DNA of 64,000 nucleotides from Halostagnicola kamekurae (lineage in GTDB: Archaea > Halobacteriota > Halobacteria > Halobacteriales > Natrialbaceae): assembly GCF_900116205.1 (NCBI RefSeq), contig NZ_FOZS01000002.1:1-64000 (forward strand). Direction: 5' to 3'. The notes below the pieces were generated by a model. The model did not search any database, had not been told where the DNA came from, and saw only the letters and a list, made by a program, of their open reading frames with translations. The position numbers and the translations under genes were made by a program. This document shows, in pieces, positions 50,883-60,858 of the stretch (positions within the stretch are counted from its first letter, which is position 1; every line of letters begins with the position of its first letter).

Positions 50883-51856
50883 TCGACCGGCACGGTCTCG
50901 AGCGCGCGTTCGACGACGCTCGCCCCATCTCGATCTCGATCCCTCGTTCTGATGCGGTGGCTCAGGACGACCGGTGCGACGCCTTTGATGTCGTCCGGAA
51001 CGACGTATCCGCGCCCCTGGCTCACCGCGCGGGCCTGTGCCGCGCGCGTCAGCGAGATCGTCCCGCGCGGACTGACGCCAATGTGTGCGTGCTCGCGCGT
51101 GTAGTTCGCCAGCCGCGTCGCGTACTCCCGCGCGGGTTTCTCGACGGTCGCGTTCGCCACCGTCTCGCGGGCTCGAACGATCGTTTCGAGGTCGGTGACC
51201 GGCTCGAGCGATTCGATCGGGTGGTGGCCGACGGTCCGCTCGAGCATGTCCGATTCTTCGTCGGAGTCGGGATATCCCAGGTGGAGTTTCTTCATGAACC
51301 GGTCGACCTCCGCGAACGGGAGTTCGTAGGTCCGATCGGGTTCGATGGCGTTCTGCGTCGCGATGACGGTAAACGGGTTCGGGAGCCGGCGGGTCGTCCC
51401 GTCGACGGTGACCTGTTCTTCTTCCATGGCCTCGAGCAGCGCTGATTGGGTCTTCGGCGGGGCGCGGTTGATCTCGTCGCCGAGGACGATGTTGGCGAAG
51501 ACGGGGCCGGATCGAAACTCGAACTCGCGGCGTTTCTGGTTGAAGACGTTCACGCCCGTCACGTCGGCGGGTAGCAAGTCGGGGGTGAACTGGACGCGGC
51601 TGAACTCGCAGTCGATCGAGGTCGAAATCGAGCGAGCGAGCATCGTCTTGCCGACGCCGGGAACGTCCTCGAGCAAGGCGTGACCGCGGCCGAGAATCGT
51701 CGTGATGACGTGAGAGATCACCTCGTCGTGACCGACGATGACGCGGCCGACGTTCTCGTGAATCTCCGTACAGAGGGAGGCGACGGTATCGACCGGGAGG
51801 GGCTCTGGCGGCTGCTGGCCGCGTTCGCTTCGAGCGGTTGAGTTTGTGTTGGGCAT
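50879..51856 (-). CDS. MoxR-type AAA+ ATPase
   Basis: A 325-residue protein: Walker A EDVPGVGKT (around residues 63-71), Walker B FANIVLGDEINRAPPKTQSA, sensor VIATQNAIEPDRTYELPFAE, and the closing helix bundle with VSPRGTISLTRAAQARAV. MoxR proteins act as chaperone-like ATPases for metal insertion or complex assembly. First gene of the three-gene operon. Confidence 0.93.
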   Translation of the reverse strand: MPNTNSTARSERGQQPPEPLPVDTVASLCTEIHENVGRVIVGHDEVISHVITTILGRGHALLEDVPGVGKTMLARSISTSIDCEFSRVQFTPDLLPADVTGVNVFNQKRREFEFRSGPVFANIVLGDEINRAPPKTQSALLEAMEEEQVTVDGTTRRLPNPFTVIATQNAIEPDRTYELPFAEVDRFMKKLHLGYPDSDEESDMLERTVGHHPIESLEPVTDLETIVRARETVANATVEKPAREYATRLANYTREHAHIGVSPRGTISLTRAAQARAVSQGRGYVVPDDIKGVAPVVLSHRIRTRDRDRDGASVVERALETVPVE

Positions 51857-52114
51857 ATATCTGGCGAGAGTGGTGCGGAGACCGCGATCGGATCGTTAGC
51901 GTCTCTGCGTCGGTCACCCGTATATGTTTTGTGACGGTCAGATTCCAGTCGGAACTCATCGCCCGGGTCACGGTCGGGTTTTGGTATCCATACGTCCACG
52001 TCGCTCCGGATATAGCTAGTCCTCGAGGCGGATCCGGCCGGCGTTCGATCCCAGGATACACTGACGGCTCTACGGCCGTGAGTACTCGAAAAACGATACC
52101 CCTTCTTCGGGCGC
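51857..52114. promoter_or_regulatory. promoter region of the moxR operon
   Basis: 258 nt between moxR and the cold-shock gene. An AT-rich box (gtatatgttttg on the plus strand near 51921-51932) and a further gatatagc near 52011 are the only visible elements. The moxR start is leaderless or nearly so from a box ~30-60 nt upstream. Confidence 0.4.
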
Positions 52115-52309
52115 TTACAGTCGCTCGACGTTGGTCGCGCGCGGGCCCTTATCTGCTTGTTCGATATCGAATTCGACTTCCTGTCCCTCCTCGAGATCAG
52201 GACCGCCGACGTCTTCCATGTGGAAGAACACGTCCTCGTCTGCGTCCTCGGTTTCGATAAAGCCGTAACCGCCTGTGTCGTTGAAGAATTCGACCGTGCC
52301 TTTCGCCAT
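52115..52309 (-). CDS. cspA: cold-shock domain protein
   Basis: A 64-residue OB-fold protein: MAKGTVEFFNDTGGYGFIET contains RNP1 (GGYGFI) and DEDVFFHMEDVGG contains RNP2. It binds single-stranded nucleic acid. The ATG at 52309 gives the normal start; a three-codon upstream ATG is not used by the family. Confidence 0.95.
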   Translation of the reverse strand: MAKGTVEFFNDTGGYGFIETEDADEDVFFHMEDVGGPDLEEGQEVEFDIEQADKGPRATNVERL

Positions 52310-52404
52310 TGCAGGCATCTAGAGCCACGACTATAGCATAAATGTTCGGGGCGATTGTGCGGTGTTTGCCGATTCTTGCCGACCCGACTGTTTGTCGTGG
52401 TCGT

Positions 52405-52704
52405 TCACCAGTCCTTGCAGGTCGGACACACGAGCGCTCCGTCCTCGAGCCAGGCCCGATCGACCGTCTCCGAACACGTCTCGCAGGTGTAACTTCCCCA
52501 GACGTACGTCGAGGTCGCCGGCTCGACGGCGGGACCCGGTTCGGTCGTGTCGTCTCTCTCGAGTGCGTTCTCAGGCTTCGCGTCCAACTCCGCGTCTGAT
52601 TCCGTCTCCGACGCTGTGTCTGACTCCGAAGCTCCCTCCTCGGCGCTCGAGTCCGCCGCGTCCTCGTCCCCGGTAAACGCCGAGAGCGTCGCGTCCTCTG
52701 TCAC
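52405..52704 (-). CDS. small zinc-ribbon protein with acidic N-terminus (DUF7573-like)
   Basis: A 99-residue protein. The N-terminal ~60 residues are low complexity (Asp/Glu/Ser/Ala). The end YVWGSYTCETCSETVDRAWL and then CPTCKDW form a CxxC/CxxC zinc ribbon typical of a haloarchaeal family. Function unknown; the family name is from memory. Confidence 0.78.
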   Translation of the reverse strand: MTEDATLSAFTGDEDAADSSAEEGASESDTASETESDAELDAKPENALERDDTTEPGPAVEPATSTYVWGSYTCETCSETVDRAWLEDGALVCPTCKDW

Positions 52705-52855
52705 GGGCGGCGATAGGTCCGGAAGCGACTTAACGACTCGGGCGACCGATATCCGAGTTCGGACGAACGCGCTGCCGTCTCAGACGGATACTCGATTCGG
52801 CCGGCGCTCGCCTCGGACCGGCACGGACAAGTACCATCGGTGACAACCCGCACGT

Positions 52856-53050
52856 ATGGACACCGCCGTACCGCTGAACGTCATCGTGGACAACCTCGTC
52901 GAGATGAACGACCTCTTCACCGACGTCGCGATGGGCGACGGAGCCGCGCCGCTTTTGGTCGCGATGGGCGGACTCATCGTCGTCGCCAGCCTCGGAATCT
53001 TCGGCGCGCTGACTCTCGGTGCCGTCGGAAATCTCTTCACTGCGAACTAG
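52856..53050 (+). CDS. small single-TM protein
   Basis: A 64-residue protein: a short helix (PLNVIVDNLVEMNDLFTDV), then one or two membrane segments (APLLVAMGGLIVVASLGIFG and ALTLGAVGNLF). Conserved-looking haloarchaeal small membrane protein; function unknown. Confidence 0.72.
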   Translation: MDTAVPLNVIVDNLVEMNDLFTDVAMGDGAAPLLVAMGGLIVVASLGIFGALTLGAVGNLFTAN

Positions 53051-53101
53051 AACGCGACTCGCGATTGGCTTTCTCGTCTCTCGATACCGACCAACTGATC
53101 G

Positions 53102-54118
53102 TTAGTCGATTCGCCGTTCGTCTCCGGTCGCCGTTCGGAGCGCCTCGCTCGAGCGCTCGATCGCGTCCTCGAGATTCGGCCCGAGCGGCGAGCCGACGAC
53201 GATGCCGTCGACGTGCTCGAGGGCCGCCTCGAACCGGTCGGCGACCGTCTCGGTCGTCCCCGCGATACAGAACGCGTCGATCATCTCGGGCGTAACTCGG
53301 CCGAAGGCGTCGTGCAGGTCGCCGCGTTCTAACGCCTCGCTGACCGCCGCCGCGGCGTCGGGATCGACGTCGTGGCGCTCGAGCACCGGATCGGCCGCGC
53401 CGCCGACGATGAACGCGACCGGTGGTCGGGCCGCCTCTCTGGCTGTCTCCTCGTCGGCGGCGACGCTCGTACTGGCGAACGCGAGCGATTCGAACGAGCC
53501 GCGGTCGTCGGGGCGGTCCGCGAGCCCCCGTTCGACCTGCTCGCTCGCCCACTCGAGGTCCGTCGGATGAGCGGCGTTGATCAGGACGCCGTCGGCGTGT
53601 TTCGCGCTCATGCGGAGCATGTGCGGTCCCTGTGCGCCCACGTAGACGGGAATCGTCTCCGACGGCGACTCGAGGTTGAGCGAGGCGTCTCTCGCGGTGA
53701 ACGTCCCCTCGTGAGTGACCGTCTCGCCGGCCCAGAGGTCTCGAGCCACGTCGAACGTCTCGAGGACGCGCCGGAGTGGGCGGTCGCGCTCGATACCCAG
53801 GTTCGAAAGCGAGGAGCGGTCGCCGGCGCCGACGCCGAAGGCGGCGCGGCCGTCGCTGACCTCGTCGACGGTCGCCACCTGCGCGGCGAGTCTCGCTGGA
53901 TGGGTCTCGTAGGGATTGACGACGCCCGGACCGATTCGGAGTTCGTTGGTCGCCTCGGCGATCTTCGAGCAGGTGATGAACGGATCGCGGTTGAAGTAAT
54001 GACTGCTCGTGAACGCGATGTCGAACCCGCTCTCCTCCGCTTGGGCCGCCAACGAGGCGATCCGATCCGGCGGGTGTTCGGGGGTGAGTTCGATTCCCCA
54101 GATGGATCGGTCGGTCAT
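53102..54118 (-). CDS. F420-dependent LLM-class oxidoreductase (Mer-like)
   Basis: A 338-residue TIM-barrel protein. WGIELTPEHPPDRIASLAAQ opens the fold; DIAFTSSHYFNRDPFI, RIGPGVVNPYETHPARLAAQ, DEVSDGRAAFGVGAGDRSSL and IPVYVGAQGPHMLRMSAKHA are typical of methylenetetrahydromethanopterin reductase-like proteins that use F420. It starts inside the cofE stop (ATGA overlap). Because haloarchaea lack methanogenesis, the substrate is probably a folate-type C1 carrier or another small molecule. Confidence 0.88.
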   Translation of the reverse strand: MTDRSIWGIELTPEHPPDRIASLAAQAEESGFDIAFTSSHYFNRDPFITCSKIAEATNELRIGPGVVNPYETHPARLAAQVATVDEVSDGRAAFGVGAGDRSSLSNLGIERDRPLRRVLETFDVARDLWAGETVTHEGTFTARDASLNLESPSETIPVYVGAQGPHMLRMSAKHADGVLINAAHPTDLEWASEQVERGLADRPDDRGSFESLAFASTSVAADEETAREAARPPVAFIVGGAADPVLERHDVDPDAAAAVSEALERGDLHDAFGRVTPEMIDAFCIAGTTETVADRFEAALEHVDGIVVGSPLGPNLEDAIERSSEALRTATGDERRID

Positions 54119-54885
54119 TCGTCGAACCTCCACTCGCGGAGCGCCTGCCGGATCAGGTCGTCCTCGACCGATCGGAACAGTTCGTCGCTTCCGCCGTGGT
54201 CGCCGAACTCCCAGTCGCGGACGACCACGGCCGGGGTCCCACCGTCGCCTTCGCCGGTGACGAGGTTCGCCGCGGCGGCGAGTTCGTCGACGACCGACTG
54301 GACGGTGACGCCGAGTTCGTGGCCGTCGCGATCCGTTTCGCCGCGCCAGTCCCGGCTGGCGGGCATCCCCGCCCACCCGAGGGCGACGCCGCGTTGGCCG
54401 TGTCGGAACGGCCGTCCACAGGTGTCGGTGACGACGACCGCGACGTCTTCGATCCCCCGGTCCTCGAGACCCGATCGGATCCGTTCGGCGCTCTCGGCCG
54501 GTCGCTTCGGCAGGAGAAGGATATCGTTGTCCGGCACGTTCGAACGGTCGATCCCCGCGTTCACGCAGATGTGGCCGAATCGGGTTTCGGTCAGCAGAAA
54601 CGGCGCGTCGATCAGGAGTTCGGTGCTCTCCTCGAGCACGGCCTGTGCGAACCGCGGATCCTTCTCGTCGCCGGTTATCCCCTCGAGCCGATCGGCGATT
54701 TCGGCCGCACGGCCGCTGACGGGGAACTCCTCGAGGTCGACGGCTCGATCCTCCGTTTTCGAGACGATCGTGCTCGCGACGGTGAGGACATCCCCGGCCT
54801 CGAGCGTAGCCCGGTCCGCGACGAGTTCGGCGATGTCGTCGCCGGGACGGATTTCGGGCAGACCCGCCACTGCGTGTAGTTCCAT
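54115..54885 (-). CDS. cofE: coenzyme F420-0:L-glutamate ligase
   Basis: A 256-residue protein with the CofE signature VTDTCGRPFRHGQRGVALGW and the opening GLPEIRPGDDIAELVADRAT. It adds gamma-linked glutamates to F420-0, with GTP as energy source. Upstream of the F420-dependent oxidoreductase in one operon, so cofactor tailing and use are coupled here. Confidence 0.92.
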   Translation of the reverse strand: MELHAVAGLPEIRPGDDIAELVADRATLEAGDVLTVASTIVSKTEDRAVDLEEFPVSGRAAEIADRLEGITGDEKDPRFAQAVLEESTELLIDAPFLLTETRFGHICVNAGIDRSNVPDNDILLLPKRPAESAERIRSGLEDRGIEDVAVVVTDTCGRPFRHGQRGVALGWAGMPASRDWRGETDRDGHELGVTVQSVVDELAAAANLVTGEGDGGTPAVVVRDWEFGDHGGSDELFRSVEDDLIRQALREWRFDE

Positions 54886-55018
54886 ACCGGAAACAGGGTC
54901 AGCCGCGCCAAAAACGCACCGTCATCGGAGAGTCCCGCCGTCCCGGTGGTTGCTATCGCATCTGGTAGATGAAAAGGCGGATACAGGTCGGCCGATAAGG
55001 CAAGCGTGGTGACAACGC

Positions 55019-55825
55019 GTGGATGACTCAGAGCCCGATACGTTCGCCGTGATGGAACAGATGCCGACGCAGGAGGTTCTCGATTCTCTCATCGAGAGCG
55101 GACTCCACGAGATACGACGCGAAAAATCAGGCCTGTTGCTTTCGGGGTTCTCTGCCGGTCTCGATATCGGATTCGGCCCGTTGTTGATGGCGGTCGTCCT
55201 CACGCTTTCGCAGGGCTCCTACGGCGATCTCACGACCGAACTGCTGCTGGCGAGCGTGTATTCTGTGGGCTTTCTCTTCGTGATTCTGGGTCGCTCGGAA
55301 CTGTTTACCGAGCACACGACGCTGGCCGTTGTCCCGGTTCTCGATAGACAGGCGTCGATCGGACAGTTGATGCGTCTCTGGGGACTCGTCTACGTCGGAA
55401 ATATCGTTGGAGGGCTCTTGTTCACGTTACTCGCCGTCGTCTTGATGCCGGGGCTCGGCGTCATCTCGCCGGAGGCGTTCGAACTGATCGCGACCAAACT
55501 CGTCTCCCACCAACTACACTGGCTGTTCGTCGCCGGAGTCTTCGCGGGCTGGTTGATGGGGCTGCTAGCGTGGTTGATTACCGCTGCGCAGGGAACCTTG
55601 AGTCGAGTGGCCATCATCTGGATCGTCACCGCCACGATCGGGCTCCTTCACCTCCCACACTCCATCGCGGGCAACGTCGAGGTGCTGTTCGGTCTGTTTA
55701 TCTCCGCGTCGATCACACCGTTGGATTACCTCGCGTTTCTCTCCCTTTCGACGATCGGGAACGCGTTTGGCGGCGCGATATTCGTCGCCGTTCTCAAGTA
55801 CGGCCACGTCGTTCGCGGGGCGTAG
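55019..55825 (+). CDS. formate/nitrite transporter family channel
   Basis: A 268-residue protein with six TM helices. The FNT pattern is visible in SLIESGLHEIRREKSGLLLSG, FLFVILGRSELFTEHTTLAV (Leu/Thr/Glu re-entrant loop) and VAGVFAGWLMGLLAWLI. FNT channels pass formate, nitrite or hydrosulfide. The GTG at 55019 is used; an ATG eleven codons downstream is possible. Confidence 0.85.
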   Translation: MDDSEPDTFAVMEQMPTQEVLDSLIESGLHEIRREKSGLLLSGFSAGLDIGFGPLLMAVVLTLSQGSYGDLTTELLLASVYSVGFLFVILGRSELFTEHTTLAVVPVLDRQASIGQLMRLWGLVYVGNIVGGLLFTLLAVVLMPGLGVISPEAFELIATKLVSHQLHWLFVAGVFAGWLMGLLAWLITAAQGTLSRVAIIWIVTATIGLLHLPHSIAGNVEVLFGLFISASITPLDYLAFLSLSTIGNAFGGAIFVAVLKYGHVVRGA

Positions 55826-55916
55826 CGACGCCGCTTTCGTTTTTCGCGGGGCATCGTAACTCCAGTCGGGTTTCGGTCCCGAAACGCCTTCCCTCGAGGC
55901 GGTCGTCCACCCACCC

Positions 55917-57356
55917 ATGACAGGCTCGAGCACGGAGCACGAGGAAGGCGACGCGAGTCACGTCGTCACCGCGTTCCTCCGGAATCGCGGCGAGGTGTTA
56001 CTGTTGTGTCGAAGCGACGCGGTCGGGACCTACGCGGGACAGTGGGGCGGCGTCTCCGGGTTCGCCGAGGACGACCCCGACGAGCAGGTACGCGTCGAGA
56101 TCGTCGAGGAGACCGGCCTCGAGGACCGCGTCTCGCTGGTCCGCTCGGGGCGAGAACTCGAGGTGATCGACGACGAACTCGAGCGCGAGTGGGTCGTCCA
56201 CCCGTACCTGTTCGAGTGCGAGTCGCGCGCGGTCGAACTGAGCGAGGAACACGACGCGTTCGAGTGGGTCTCTCCGACGGTAGCGATCGATCTCGCGGAC
56301 GGATCGGTTCCAACTTCGTCGGCGTCGGTGGCCGCCGCGGCCGAAATCCCTGGAATCGACGACAGAGAGACGGTCCCGGGCCTCTGGGAGGCCTACGAGC
56401 GCGTCGCCCCCTCGGTACGGTCGGTCGCCGCGGACGACGAACACGGCGCGGCCTTCCTGTCGGTTCGCGCGCTCGAGGTGCTTCGCGACCGAGCTGGGTT
56501 GCTGGTCGGCGAACGCGCCGACGCCGGTGTCGACCCCGAAGCGGAGTGGGGCGAACTCGCGGGACTCGCCGGCCGACTGCTCGAGGCTCGGCCCTCGATG
56601 GCCGTCCTCCGAAATCGGGTGAACAGAGCGATGGCAAACGCATCGGCGGGGGACGACGCCGAGGCCGAGGGTTCTGCCGGGGACAGGACCGCAACCGCGG
56701 CTCCCAGCGTCCCCGGCGCTCTCGAACTCCTCGAGTCGGCGGTGACCGGGATCGATCGGTCGGTCGATGTCGATCAGACGGCCGCCGAGACCGCCGCCGA
56801 ACACTTCGGCGGTGACGAGCGGGTACTGACGCTCTCGCGTTCGGGGACGGTGCTTGCAGCGCTCGAGGCGTGGGCCCCCGCCCGGGTGTTCGTCGCCGAG
56901 TCCAGGCCAGCTCGCGAGGGCGTCGACGTCGCCGAGAAACTCGCGGGAGAGATCCCGGTCACGATCCACACCGACGCCGCCGCGGCCGCGGTACTCTCTC
57001 GAGAGGCGGTCGACCGCGTCGTCGTCGGTGCCGACACGATCCGCCCGGACGGTGCCGTGGTCAACAAAACCGGCACGCGCTCGATCGCGCTCACGGCGGC
57101 CCGCGAGGGTATTCCATTTTCCGTGATCGCCGCCGCGGACAAGGTCTCGACGCGTTCGGATGTCAACCTCGAATCGGGTTCCAGAGCGGCCGTTTACGAC
57201 GGCGAGGCGTCGATCGACGTGCTAAACCCGACGTTCGACGTGACGCCGGCCGACTGCGTGGACGAGTACGTCACCGAACGCGGTCCGCTCGAACGGGCTG
57301 ATATCGATTCGATCGCCGCGGAACTGCGGGAACTGGGGGCGTGGAACGAGTCGTAA
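55917..57356 (+). CDS. NUDIX-eIF2B-like fusion protein
   Basis: A 479-residue two-domain protein. Residues ~15-150 are a NUDIX fold with a slightly degenerate box (GFAEDDPDEQVRVEIVEETG; the R of REUXEE is Val and spacing is short). Residues ~160-479 resemble eIF2B-alpha / ribose-1,5-bisphosphate isomerase enzymes: SRSGTVLAALEAWAPARVFV, VVVGADTIRPDGAVVNKTGT and RSIALTAAREGIPFSVIAAA. The fusion suggests linked handling of a phosphorylated nucleotide or sugar. Haloarchaeal fusions of this kind are known; the substrate is not. Confidence 0.83.
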   Translation: MTGSSTEHEEGDASHVVTAFLRNRGEVLLLCRSDAVGTYAGQWGGVSGFAEDDPDEQVRVEIVEETGLEDRVSLVRSGRELEVIDDELEREWVVHPYLFECESRAVELSEEHDAFEWVSPTVAIDLADGSVPTSSASVAAAAEIPGIDDRETVPGLWEAYERVAPSVRSVAADDEHGAAFLSVRALEVLRDRAGLLVGERADAGVDPEAEWGELAGLAGRLLEARPSMAVLRNRVNRAMANASAGDDAEAEGSAGDRTATAAPSVPGALELLESAVTGIDRSVDVDQTAAETAAEHFGGDERVLTLSRSGTVLAALEAWAPARVFVAESRPAREGVDVAEKLAGEIPVTIHTDAAAAAVLSREAVDRVVVGADTIRPDGAVVNKTGTRSIALTAAREGIPFSVIAAADKVSTRSDVNLESGSRAAVYDGEASIDVLNPTFDVTPADCVDEYVTERGPLERADIDSIAAELRELGAWNES

Positions 57357-57623
57357 TCGCGAATCATTCGGTCGCGGTTCGAGGCGTTCGCGCGAAACGA
57401 CAGACCGAAACCCCTCGAAGACGACGTTCGGGTGGCGGCCGTGACGAAGAGTTACCCCCTCCGAGCCCCTTGTGACGAGGACTTTCACCGAGCCGCCGTC
57501 CGTTCCTGACGTGCGTTGTCCGCTCGAGCCGACGCGCCGTGCGAGACGGTGGTCCGATCTTCTCGTGGGAGGGCCTTGCTCGCCGGAGAAACCTTGAACA
57601 CGGTGTACTCTGTAGCACCGTTC

Positions 57624-58553
57624 ATGCACATCGATATCGAACGACTCGGCGTCCACGAGTCGGTCGCGACCGTCTTTCCGGCCCGCGTGCTCGTCGACTC
57701 GCTCGAGGACCTCCCGCTCGAGGTCGACGCTATCGGCGACGACGAGATCGCGGCCTGCGACGCCGTCGTCACGCTCGAGTACGACGACGCCATGCTCGAG
57801 TGTGCGTGGATCCACTCGATCCAGTCGGGCGTCGACCGGTTTCCCTTCGAGACGCTCGAGGCCGAGGATGTGATTCTGACCAACAGCACGGGCATTCACG
57901 GCCGATCGGTCGGCGAGACGGTCGCAGGCTACTTGCTCGCGTTCGCCCGCCGGCTCCACGACGCCGTCGCGAATCAGGACGACAGCCGCTGGGAGCCCCC
58001 GGCGTGGGACGAGGCGTTCACGATCTCAGGAACGACGGCCTGCGTCGTCGGCACCGGGACGCTCGGCACCGGTGTCGCCGACGTGCTGGGATCGCTCGGG
58101 GTCCGCGTCACTGGCGTCCGCCGATCGACCGAACCGCTCCCGGCGTTCGACGAGATGTACGCGAACGACGACCTGCTCGAGGCGATTTCCGACGCGGATT
58201 TCGTGATCGCCACCGTTCCGCTGACCGACGAGACGCGCCACTGCTTCGACGCCGAGGCGTTCGCCGCGATGCGCGATGACGCGTACTTCGTCAACGTCGC
58301 CCGGGGCAGCGTTGTCGACGAACCGGCGCTGGTCGAGGCGCTCGAGGCCGACGATATCGCCGGTGCGGCACTGGACGTCTTCGAAACCGAACCGCTCCCC
58401 GAGGAATCGCCGCTCTGGGAGTTCGACGAGGTCATCGTCTCGCCCCACTGCGCGGGATTCACGCGAGACTACGGCTCCAACGTCGGCGAAATCGTCACCG
58501 AGAACGTGGCTCGGCTCGAGCGTGACGACGACCTGCAAAACAGGGTCGTCTGA
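57624..58553 (+). CDS. D-2-hydroxyacid dehydrogenase
   Basis: A 309-residue NAD(P)-dependent enzyme. GTGTLGTGVADVLG is the nucleotide-binding loop; ATVPLTDETRHCFDAEAF, VNVARGSVVDEPALVEAL and SPHCAGFT carry the catalytic Arg, Glu and His region. The ATG at 57624 follows a ~110-codon open stretch that is not protein-like. Acts on 2-keto/2-hydroxy acids; exact substrate unknown. Confidence 0.88.
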   Translation: MHIDIERLGVHESVATVFPARVLVDSLEDLPLEVDAIGDDEIAACDAVVTLEYDDAMLECAWIHSIQSGVDRFPFETLEAEDVILTNSTGIHGRSVGETVAGYLLAFARRLHDAVANQDDSRWEPPAWDEAFTISGTTACVVGTGTLGTGVADVLGSLGVRVTGVRRSTEPLPAFDEMYANDDLLEAISDADFVIATVPLTDETRHCFDAEAFAAMRDDAYFVNVARGSVVDEPALVEALEADDIAGAALDVFETEPLPEESPLWEFDEVIVSPHCAGFTRDYGSNVGEIVTENVARLERDDDLQNRVV

Positions 58554-58805
58554 ACTCGTCGCTGCGACGCGTGCGGATCACGATTCGCGGTGGCCGGGCG
58601 CACGGCTCGAGTACTACGAGAGGCGTGCAACTCGGGGAAGGGCAGGCACACACCCCCATCACCGCGAGCGAGGCCGCAGGCCGAGCGAGCGGGCCGACGA
58701 CTGACTCGGAGTGAGCAACGCGAACAGAGAGGAAGGAGGAGTGCTTTTCATCAAAGTTTTGCCGAGGGCACGGCGCAGCCGTGCCCGCAGAGCAAAAGTT
58801 TGGTT
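58554..58805. other. 252-nt gap between convergent genes
   Basis: No gene is supported. It separates the convergent dehydrogenase and EngB genes. An imperfect inverted pair (gaggcgtgcaactcggggaag region with gcttttcatcaaag) is not convincing as a terminator. Confidence 0.5.
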
Positions 58806-59423
58806 CTAGAAAAATTTGAACAGATCGTCGCGCTCCTGTTCGTGGAGGTGGGTGCGGACGGCCTCGTACAGCGGCTCGAGTTGGCCGCGCTTGGCGCTGA
58901 TCGGCGCGATGGTCTCTTGCCACTGCTTCCAGGGCGGATAGAGGCCGAGGCGTTCGGCGAGGTCGTCGAGTCGCTCGTCGCGGTCGTCGACCTTGTCCAT
59001 CTTGTTGACGGCGACGACGGTCGGCACTCCCAGATCCTGCAGGAAGTGGAACATCTCGACGTCGTAGGGGATCGAATCTGGCCCGGTGTGGCGGTCGATG
59101 ATGTCGACGACGCTCTTGCCGTCGACGACCAGCACCGCGACGAGGATCTTGTCGGCGTACTCCTCGAGGTAGCGAACGATGTCGGTCTTGATCTGCTCGC
59201 GGTGGTCTTCCTCGACGCCGCTCATGAACCCGAATCCGGGGAGATCCGTGAGGACGAAATTCTCTGCCGACCAGTCGTAGTGGTTCGGCGACCGGGTGAC
59301 GCCCGGCTTGCCGCCGGTGTCGAACGAGTGGCCGGTCAGTTCCCGCATGAGCGTGGACTTGCCGACGTTAGAGCGCCCGACGAGTGCGACCTCGGCCTCG
59401 CAGTTCGGGCGGGTTTCGAACAT
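58806..59423 (-). CDS. engB: EngB-type ribosome-assembly GTPase
   Basis: A 205-residue TRAFAC GTPase. Motifs in order: G1 GRSNVGKST (around residue 16), G2 Thr in [10 protein letters not shown]3 DLPGFGF, G4 NKMDKV, G5 SAKRGQ. The MFETRP start at 59423 matches the family; the frame runs further upstream without coding quality. It helps large-subunit assembly in bacteria and is widespread in haloarchaea. Confidence 0.92.
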   Translation of the reverse strand: MFETRPNCEAEVALVGRSNVGKSTLMRELTGHSFDTGGKPGVTRSPNHYDWSAENFVLTDLPGFGFMSGVEEDHREQIKTDIVRYLEEYADKILVAVLVVDGKSVVDIIDRHTGPDSIPYDVEMFHFLQDLGVPTVVAVNKMDKVDDRDERLDDLAERLGLYPPWKQWQETIAPISAKRGQLEPLYEAVRTHLHEQERDDLFKFF

Positions 59424-59565
59424 ACCTGACGTAGGACGATGCCGGGTAATAAGCGCCGCGACGGCGCGCCGACTCCTCGCCTCTCGGGTTCGGTCGGTCT
59501 CCGCCCACGATTCCACCCCCGCCGTCGGCACTGGAGTTATCATACCGCGGTGTGAGATACCGGGT

Positions 59566-60858
59566 GTGCGGCTCGTACAGCTGACGATACCGACGGGGAA
59601 ACGACAGACCCTCCTCGAGACGCTCGACGAGAAGGGCGTTGACTACGTCGTCACCGAGGAGACGAGTGACCGCGATTACACGGCGGTCGCGTACTTCCCG
59701 CTCCCCGCGGCGGCGGTCGAACCGGTCCTCGATTCGCTACAGGAACAGGGGGTCGACGAGGACGCCTACACGGTCGTCGTCGACGCCGAGACCGTCATCT
59801 CACGCCGGTTCGAGGCCCTCCGTGAGGAGTACGAGAACGGAGACGTGGAATCGGAGCGGATCTCGAGACAAGAGCTGCAAGCCGAAGCGGAGTCGTTGAC
59901 CCCCTCGTTCGAGGTCTACGTGACGATGACGGTCGTGAGCGCCATCGTCGCGACGGCCGGGCTGTTGCTCGATTCGGCGGCGGTGGTCGTCGGCTCGATG
60001 GTTATCGCCCCGTTGATCGGGCCGGCGTTGGGTGCCAGCGTCGGCTCCGTCATCGACGACGAGGAGCTGTTTCTCAGCAGTCTCAAGTACCAACTGATGG
60101 GCGTCGTGCTGGCAATCGCCGCGGCGGCGATATTCGCGTGGACCGTTCGAGTGACGTACGTCGTTCCCCCGGGGCTCGACATCTCGAGCGTCGACGAGAT
60201 CGCAGAACGGCTCGCGCCGGACCTGCTCTCGCTCGTGATCGCACTCGGCGCCGGCGTCGCCGGGATCGTCTCCATCTCGACCGGGATCTCGGTCGCGCTC
60301 GTCGGCGTGATGATCGCGGCGGCGCTTATTCCGCCCGCCGCCACGGTCGGCATCGCGCTCGCGTGGGGCCAGCCCTCGGCGGCGATCGGCTCGACAGTGC
60401 TCGTGCTCGTCAACGTTCTGTCGGTGAACCTCGCGGGGCTGCTTACGCTCTGGTACGCGGGCTATCGCCCGGAGAACCTGTTCGAGCTTCGCCCGACACA
60501 GAGGCGGGTCCGCCGTCGAGCGGTCGGGCTGATCGTCATCGTTCTCCTCTTCGGGGTGTTTCTGGGCGGGATCACCTACAGCTCCTACTCGGCGGCGACC
60601 TTCGAGGAAAACACCCGCGAGGACGTTCAGGACCTCCTCGAGCAGCCCGAGTACGACGGCTACCAGCTGCTCGAACTCGAGGTCGTGATGGACGAGAATT
60701 ATCCGTTCGTGCGCCCCGAACGAGTGATTGCGACGGTCGGTGGTCCTCCCGGCGAGACGGATCCGGACTTGGCCGACGAACTCGACGATCGGGTGAATCG
60801 TCATGGAGACGGCTCGATCGACGTCGAAGTCCGGTTCGTGGAAGTCGCCCAGCGGTGA
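59566..60858 (+). CDS. DUF389 membrane protein, first copy
   Basis: A 430-residue protein starting GTG at 59566. An N-terminal ACT-like domain (~1-75, [20 protein letters not shown]) and then the DUF389/TIGR00341 core with six TM helices, containing [40 protein letters not shown]. The C-terminal ~90 residues are soluble. Function unknown; possibly a regulated transporter or channel. The sister gene at 60972 follows at once. Confidence 0.85.
   Translation: MRLVQLTIPTGKRQTLLETLDEKGVDYVVTEETSDRDYTAVAYFPLPAAAVEPVLDSLQEQGVDEDAYTVVVDAETVISRRFEALREEYENGDVESERISRQELQAEAESLTPSFEVYVTMTVVSAIVATAGLLLDSAAVVVGSMVIAPLIGPALGASVGSVIDDEELFLSSLKYQLMGVVLAIAAAAIFAWTVRVTYVVPPGLDISSVDEIAERLAPDLLSLVIALGAGVAGIVSISTGISVALVGVMIAAALIPPAATVGIALAWGQPSAAIGSTVLVLVNVLSVNLAGLLTLWYAGYRPENLFELRPTQRRVRRRAVGLIVIVLLFGVFLGGITYSSYSAATFEENTREDVQDLLEQPEYDGYQLLELEVVMDENYPFVRPERVIATVGGPPGETDPDLADELDDRVNRHGDGSIDVEVRFVEVAQR

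Noticed and set aside
50883-52061. Extension of the DUF58 frame upstream of its ATG
   Set aside because: The extra ~390 residues are Arg-rich shadow of moxR; the ATG at 50882 overlapping the moxR stop gives the family length.
53372-55012. A 546-codon plus-strand frame across the F420 oxidoreductase and cofE
   Set aside because: It spans two well-identified genes on the other strand; composition is typical of antisense frames.
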